Part shown: positions 7,175 through 9,092 of the stretch, in pieces
Numbering within the stretch: position 1 is the first letter of the stretch
Layout: each line of letters opens with the position of its first letter
Assembly: GCA_027298165.1 (NCBI GenBank)
Contig: JAPUGN010000182.1
Span: 1-9,092, forward strand
Reading direction: 5' to 3'
Source of the DNA: Nitrospinota bacterium
GTDB taxonomy: Bacteria; Nitrospinota; Nitrospinia; Nitrospinales; Nitrospinaceae
Length of the DNA: 9,092 bases
The notes under the pieces: model-generated
Databases searched by the model: none
The model's input: only the letters and a program-made list of their open reading frames with translations
Told to the model about the DNA's origin: nothing
Made by a program: the position numbers and the translations under genes

Positions 7175-7956
7175 GCGTTCAGGACCTCCAGGACTTTCTG
7201 CATATCGTCATATACCGCCTTTCGATTTTCCACCGTGTAGGCCCGCAAAAGATATGCCGGATGATACGTGAGCATCAGTTTCATTCCCTCGAACTCATGC
7301 CAGGTGCCGCGTTCCTTGGTGATCGGCACGGTGCGGCCCAACAGCGTGCTGGCAGCGGGTTTGCCCAGCGCGACGATGACTTTGGGACGGATGGCTTTCA
7401 GTTGTTTGATGAGAAACGGTTTGCAGGCGGCGACTTCATCTTTTTCGGGATCGCGGTTGCCGGGTGGCCGGCATTTCACGATATTGCAGATGTAGGTATC
7501 CTTTTCCCGATCGAGGAGCATTCCCTTCTCGATGATTTCCGTCAGCTTCTTACCGGCACGGCCGACAAAGGGGAGGCCTTGGGCATCCTCATCGGCGCCG
7601 GGACCTTCGCCGACGAACACCAGATCGGCGTGGGGGTTGCCCGAGCCGAAAACGATGGTCTGGCGGGTTTCACACAGTTTGCAGCGCTGGCAATCGCCCA
7701 GCTCCTCGCGCACATCAGCAAGTGAAATTAATCCTTCGGGCTGATCCTGCAATTCTGAGAAAAGTGGGTCCTGAGTCATCCGGGATTCCAAGGGTTCAAC
7801 GGAGCGGTCTCGAAAATTACCGGCAGGGACGACCATGACGGGTAATTCGCTCAGCTCATGGTTCAAAGGAATATGGGTGTGACCCGATTCCTTGAGAAAA
7901 AGCAGGTAGTTCTTCAACTGCCGTAGTAAAAGATCGCGCTCGGTCGTCGTTGCCAT
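7171..7956 (-). CDS. udg: Family 4 (iron-sulfur) uracil-DNA glycosylase
   Basis: This 261-aa enzyme removes uracil from DNA to start base-excision repair of deaminated cytosine. The family 4 motifs are clear: GEGPGADEDAQGLPFVGRAG (116-135), the KCRPPGNRDP segment (161-170), and the C-terminal HPAYLLR (232-238). Four cysteines fit the [4Fe-4S] cluster ligands: C89 and C92 (C-x2-C), then C162 and C178, which are 16 residues apart as in Thermus-type enzymes; C95 is an extra one. The catalytic domain is preceded by about 80 residues (basic helix, then a Pro/Glu-rich linker), an extension common in bacterial members. The ATG at 7956 is first in a four-gene operon. Only GAGG at 7958-7961 lies upstream, too close for a normal Shine-Dalgarno, so initiation may be leaderless. 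It overlaps moxR by ATGA. Confidence 0.93.
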   Translation of the reverse strand: MATTTERDLLLRQLKNYLLFLKESGHTHIPLNHELSELPVMVVPAGNFRDRSVEPLESRMTQDPLFSELQDQPEGLISLADVREELGDCQRCKLCETRQTIVFGSGNPHADLVFVGEGPGADEDAQGLPFVGRAGKKLTEIIEKGMLLDREKDTYICNIVKCRPPGNRDPEKDEVAACKPFLIKQLKAIRPKVIVALGKPAASTLLGRTVPITKERGTWHEFEGMKLMLTYHPAYLLRAYTVENRKAVYDDMQKVLEVLNA

Positions 7957-7963
7957 GCCTCAT

Positions 7964-7986
7964 AGAATAACAAAAGATGTTATTCT
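7964..7986. repeat. Perfect 9-bp inverted repeat, candidate operator
   Basis: The half sites AGAATAACA (7964-7972) and TGTTATTCT (7978-7986) are exact reverse complements separated by five bases (7973-7977). The repeat covers the whole proposed -10 and the spacer, and touches the -35 of the udg operon promoter, as a repressor operator would. It is AT-rich and not followed by a T-run on either strand, so an intrinsic terminator is unlikely. The cognate regulator is unknown. It does not match the classic E. coli (CTGT-N8-ACAG) or Gram-positive (GAAC-N4-GTTC) LexA box. Confidence 0.6.
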
Positions 7987-7991
7987 GTCAA
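7964..7991 (-). promoter_or_regulatory. Candidate sigma-70 promoter of the udg-moxR-DUF58-LOG operon
   Basis: On the minus strand a perfect -35 TTGACA (7986-7991) is followed, after 16 bp, by TATTCT (7964-7969, 4/6 to the -10 consensus). Transcription would begin at about 7957, essentially at the ATG (7954-7956), predicting a leaderless or near-leaderless message. That fits the absence of a well-spaced Shine-Dalgarno. A second minus-strand TATAAT occurs at 8010-8015 but has no good -35 box. Confidence 0.55.
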
Positions 7992-8043
7992 TCCCCTATA
8001 AATAGTTGAATTATAAAGATAAAATTTAATAGGAGGCCACGGT

Positions 8044-8169
8044 TTGGGTCGGGTTCTCGAATTCTGTCACAAAGCCTCACTATTTCTCAGTATACCAACA
8101 CCGGGTCAAAACTGGAATGGACAATGCATCGGCCGCCGCTGGGATAGCCTTTATCTTTTGATTTGTTAG
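8044..8169 (+). CDS. Possible 41-aa small ORF with strong Shine-Dalgarno (doubtful)
   Basis: A TTG start at 8044 opens a 41-codon frame ending in TAG at 8167-8169. It is preceded by a perfect AGGAGG (8031-8036) at the ideal distance of 7 nt, after an AT-rich stretch. The product begins MGRVLEFCHKASLFL and has three cysteines, no clear membrane helix and no family I recognise. A frame this short arises easily by chance, TTG is a weak start, and no good plus-strand promoter is visible. The AGGAGG is the only real argument, so treat this as a candidate only. Its end overlaps the -35 box of the next gene's promoter. Confidence 0.18.
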   Translation: MGRVLEFCHKASLFLSIPTPGQNWNGQCIGRRWDSLYLLIC

Positions 8170-8191
8170 ACCTTGCCGCTTCGTTTATAAT
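8163..8191 (+). promoter_or_regulatory. Sigma-70 promoter for the 104-aa charged protein gene
   Basis: TTGTTA (8163-8168, 4/6 to the -35 consensus) and a perfect TATAAT (8186-8191) are separated by the ideal 17 bp. The predicted start at about 8198 leaves a short leader containing GGAG (8206-8209) before the ATG at 8217. This is the best-formed plus-strand promoter in the window. Confidence 0.65.
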
Positions 8192-8216
8192 CAATCAAAA
8201 ATTTTGGAGCAACGCC

Positions 8217-8531
8217 ATGTCCGGTTTGAAAAGTGCCTGGGAAATCAGTATGGAAAAATCAGACAAACTGGTTCCCGGAGGAAAAAAACGGAAAAAACTG
8301 ACCGCCAAACAAAAAGAGCAGATCGCCGAAATCCGCAAGGAGTTCAAAGCGAATATTGCGGATAAGGATATCACCCTTCAGCACACGCTTAAACACCTGG
8401 AGGAGCGGACACCACCGGAGCTGTTGCTCCCGGAATCGGAAAAATTGAAACAGGAATTCGCGGAAGATAAAGAGCGGTTGGAAAAAGAGATGGAAGCCGA
8501 AATTGAAGCCGTCCGCGAAAAATCCAAATAA
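8217..8531 (+). CDS. Conserved-hypothetical-type charged helical protein
   Basis: I do not recognise a function for this 104-aa cytoplasmic protein. It begins MSGLKSAWEISMEKSDKL, resembling an N-terminus (LKSAWEIA-EK) that I recall from small conserved hypothetical proteins of Deltaproteobacteria and related phyla. A very basic GGKKRKK segment (21-27) follows. Most of the rest (about 28-102) is Lys/Glu-rich and predicted helical, probably coiled-coil, broken near RTPPELLLPE (64-73). It has no cysteine, signal peptide or membrane segment. I chose the ATG at 8217 because GGAG (8206-8209) lies 7 nt upstream and because the in-frame TTG at 8163 lies on the promoter -35 box. It ends 92 nt before argS. 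It could bind nucleic acid or ribosomes, but only its charge suggests that. Confidence 0.82.
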   Translation: MSGLKSAWEISMEKSDKLVPGGKKRKKLTAKQKEQIAEIRKEFKANIADKDITLQHTLKHLEERTPPELLLPESEKLKQEFAEDKERLEKEMEAEIEAVREKSK

Positions 8532-8565
8532 TCCTTTCTTTTATTTCTCTATTCTCATCCCCTCA
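8532..8565. other. Pyrimidine-rich tract between the 104-aa gene and argS
   Basis: About 34 bases just after the stop codon are almost all C and T on the plus strand, with only a few isolated A residues. No stem precedes the tract, so it is not a standard intrinsic terminator. A weak 6-bp inverted repeat (TTTACA at 8571-8576, TGTAAA at 8584-8589) follows it. It might act as a Rho-loading or unstructured leader region, or have no function. Confidence 0.3.
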
Positions 8566-8623
8566 GCGATTTTACAATTTTCCTGTAAACTGAAGTCGAA
8601 CCTTTGCCCTATTGACGAGACCT

Positions 8624-9092
8624 ATGAAGGAAACGGTAAAACAATTGATCGCCGACGCCCTGAACCGGGCCAAAGCCAATGGTGAGCTGAGTCTGGCTGA
8701 AACGCCCGATATCATCATCGAAGAGCCGAAGGATGAAAAACTGGGGGACTTCGCCACCAGCCTGGCCATGCAGATGGCGCGTTCGGAAAAGAAAAACCCG
8801 AAAGTGATCGCCGAAGCGATTTGCGGGTATTTAAAAGACGGGAACGATGCGATTGATTCAGCGCAGGTGGCGGGGCCGGGGTTTATCAATATCAAAATGT
8901 CTACCGACTATTTCAGGAACCGGTTTCGGGAAGTCATTGAGCAGGGACGGGATTTTGGCCGATCCGACGTCGGCCAAAAGAAAAAGGTGCTCGTCGAGTT
9001 TGTCAGCGCCAACCCGACCGGCCCGTTGCACGTCGGCCATGGACGCGGCGCGGCGGTGGGGCATGCGTTGTCCTGCCTGTTGAAAATGGCCG
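8624..9092 (+). CDS. argS: Arginyl-tRNA synthetase (3' truncated by window end)
   Basis: This class I aminoacyl-tRNA synthetase attaches arginine to tRNA-Arg in the cytoplasm, using ATP. The visible 156 residues cover the N-terminal additional domain, including the family-typical LGDFATSLAMQMA (about 40-52) and AGPGFINIKM (about 83-92), and the start of the catalytic domain. The catalytic part has FVSANPTGPLHVGHGRGA (126-143), whose HVGH (136-139) is the class I HIGH motif. The full enzyme is usually about 550-580 aa, so roughly 400 residues, including KMSK, lie outside the window. The ATG at 8624 matches the normal N-terminus. The Shine-Dalgarno is weak (GACGAGA). No convincing promoter is seen just upstream, so argS may be co-transcribed with the 104-aa gene. 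No T-box-like leader is visible. Confidence 0.96.
   Translation, partial: MKETVKQLIADALNRAKANGELSLAETPDIIIEEPKDEKLGDFATSLAMQMARSEKKNPKVIAEAICGYLKDGNDAIDSAQVAGPGFINIKMSTDYFRNRFREVIEQGRDFGRSDVGQKKKVLVEFVSANPTGPLHVGHGRGAAVGHALSCLLKMA

Noticed and set aside
7162..7725. Plus-strand open frame (187 codons) opposite udg.
   Set aside because: It is fully antisense to the family 4 glycosylase, which carries all its catalytic and Fe-S motifs. No ribosome-binding site supports it.
7964..7986. The 9-bp inverted repeat read as an intrinsic terminator for either strand.
   Set aside because: It is AT-rich with no T-run following, no plus-strand gene ends near it, and on the minus strand it lies upstream of the first gene, within a promoter.
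8571..8589. Inverted repeat TTTACA/TGTAAA before argS, considered as a terminator or leader structure.
   Set aside because: The stem is 6 bp with low GC and a 7-nt loop, and no T-run follows. No T-box or other leader pattern is present.

Overview
The window looks like a chromosomal segment of a Gram-negative bacterium of about 50-55% GC. It has a periplasmic LolA-like protein, an ABC exporter with LolC/E-type permeases, and dense operons with ATGA start/stop overlaps. The gene content would suit Nitrospinota or a Deltaproteobacteria-like lineage, but that is a guess from protein flavour, not something the sequence proves. No RNA gene, insertion sequence, CRISPR array, integrase or attachment site is visible.

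Region 1 (1-3683, + strand) is a tightly coupled ABC exporter operon: the 3' two thirds of a LolD/MacB-type ATPase, two different FtsX/LolCE-type permeases, and a signal-peptide-bearing outer-membrane lipoprotein-sorting (LolA-like) protein. Each start overlaps the previous stop, which suggests one machine that moves a lipid or lipoprotein substrate from the inner membrane to the periplasmic side.

Region 2 (3684-4640, + strand) has its own weak candidate promoter. It holds two tandem paralogous small proteins of 137 and 134 aa, each with one N-terminal hydrophobic helix and a two-cysteine exported domain. Their layout resembles type IV pilins and pseudopilins, but the prepilin-peptidase motif is missing. 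They are the least explained genes here.

Region 3 (4649-7956, - strand) is a convergent four-gene operon transcribed as family 4 uracil-DNA glycosylase, MoxR-type AAA+ ATPase, DUF58 protein, LOG/TIGR00725-like nucleotide-binding protein. A consensus -35 box lies next to the first gene. A perfect 9-bp inverted repeat covers the proposed -10 and most of the spacer, and the predicted transcript start falls almost on the ATG. This suggests repressor control and a near-leaderless mRNA.

Region 4 (7957-9092) is a divergent intergenic region of about 260 bp. It contains a doubtful 41-codon ORF behind a perfect AGGAGG, then a good sigma-70-type promoter driving a 104-aa charged, helical conserved-hypothetical protein. 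After that comes the 5' part of argS (arginyl-tRNA synthetase), which runs off the window's end.
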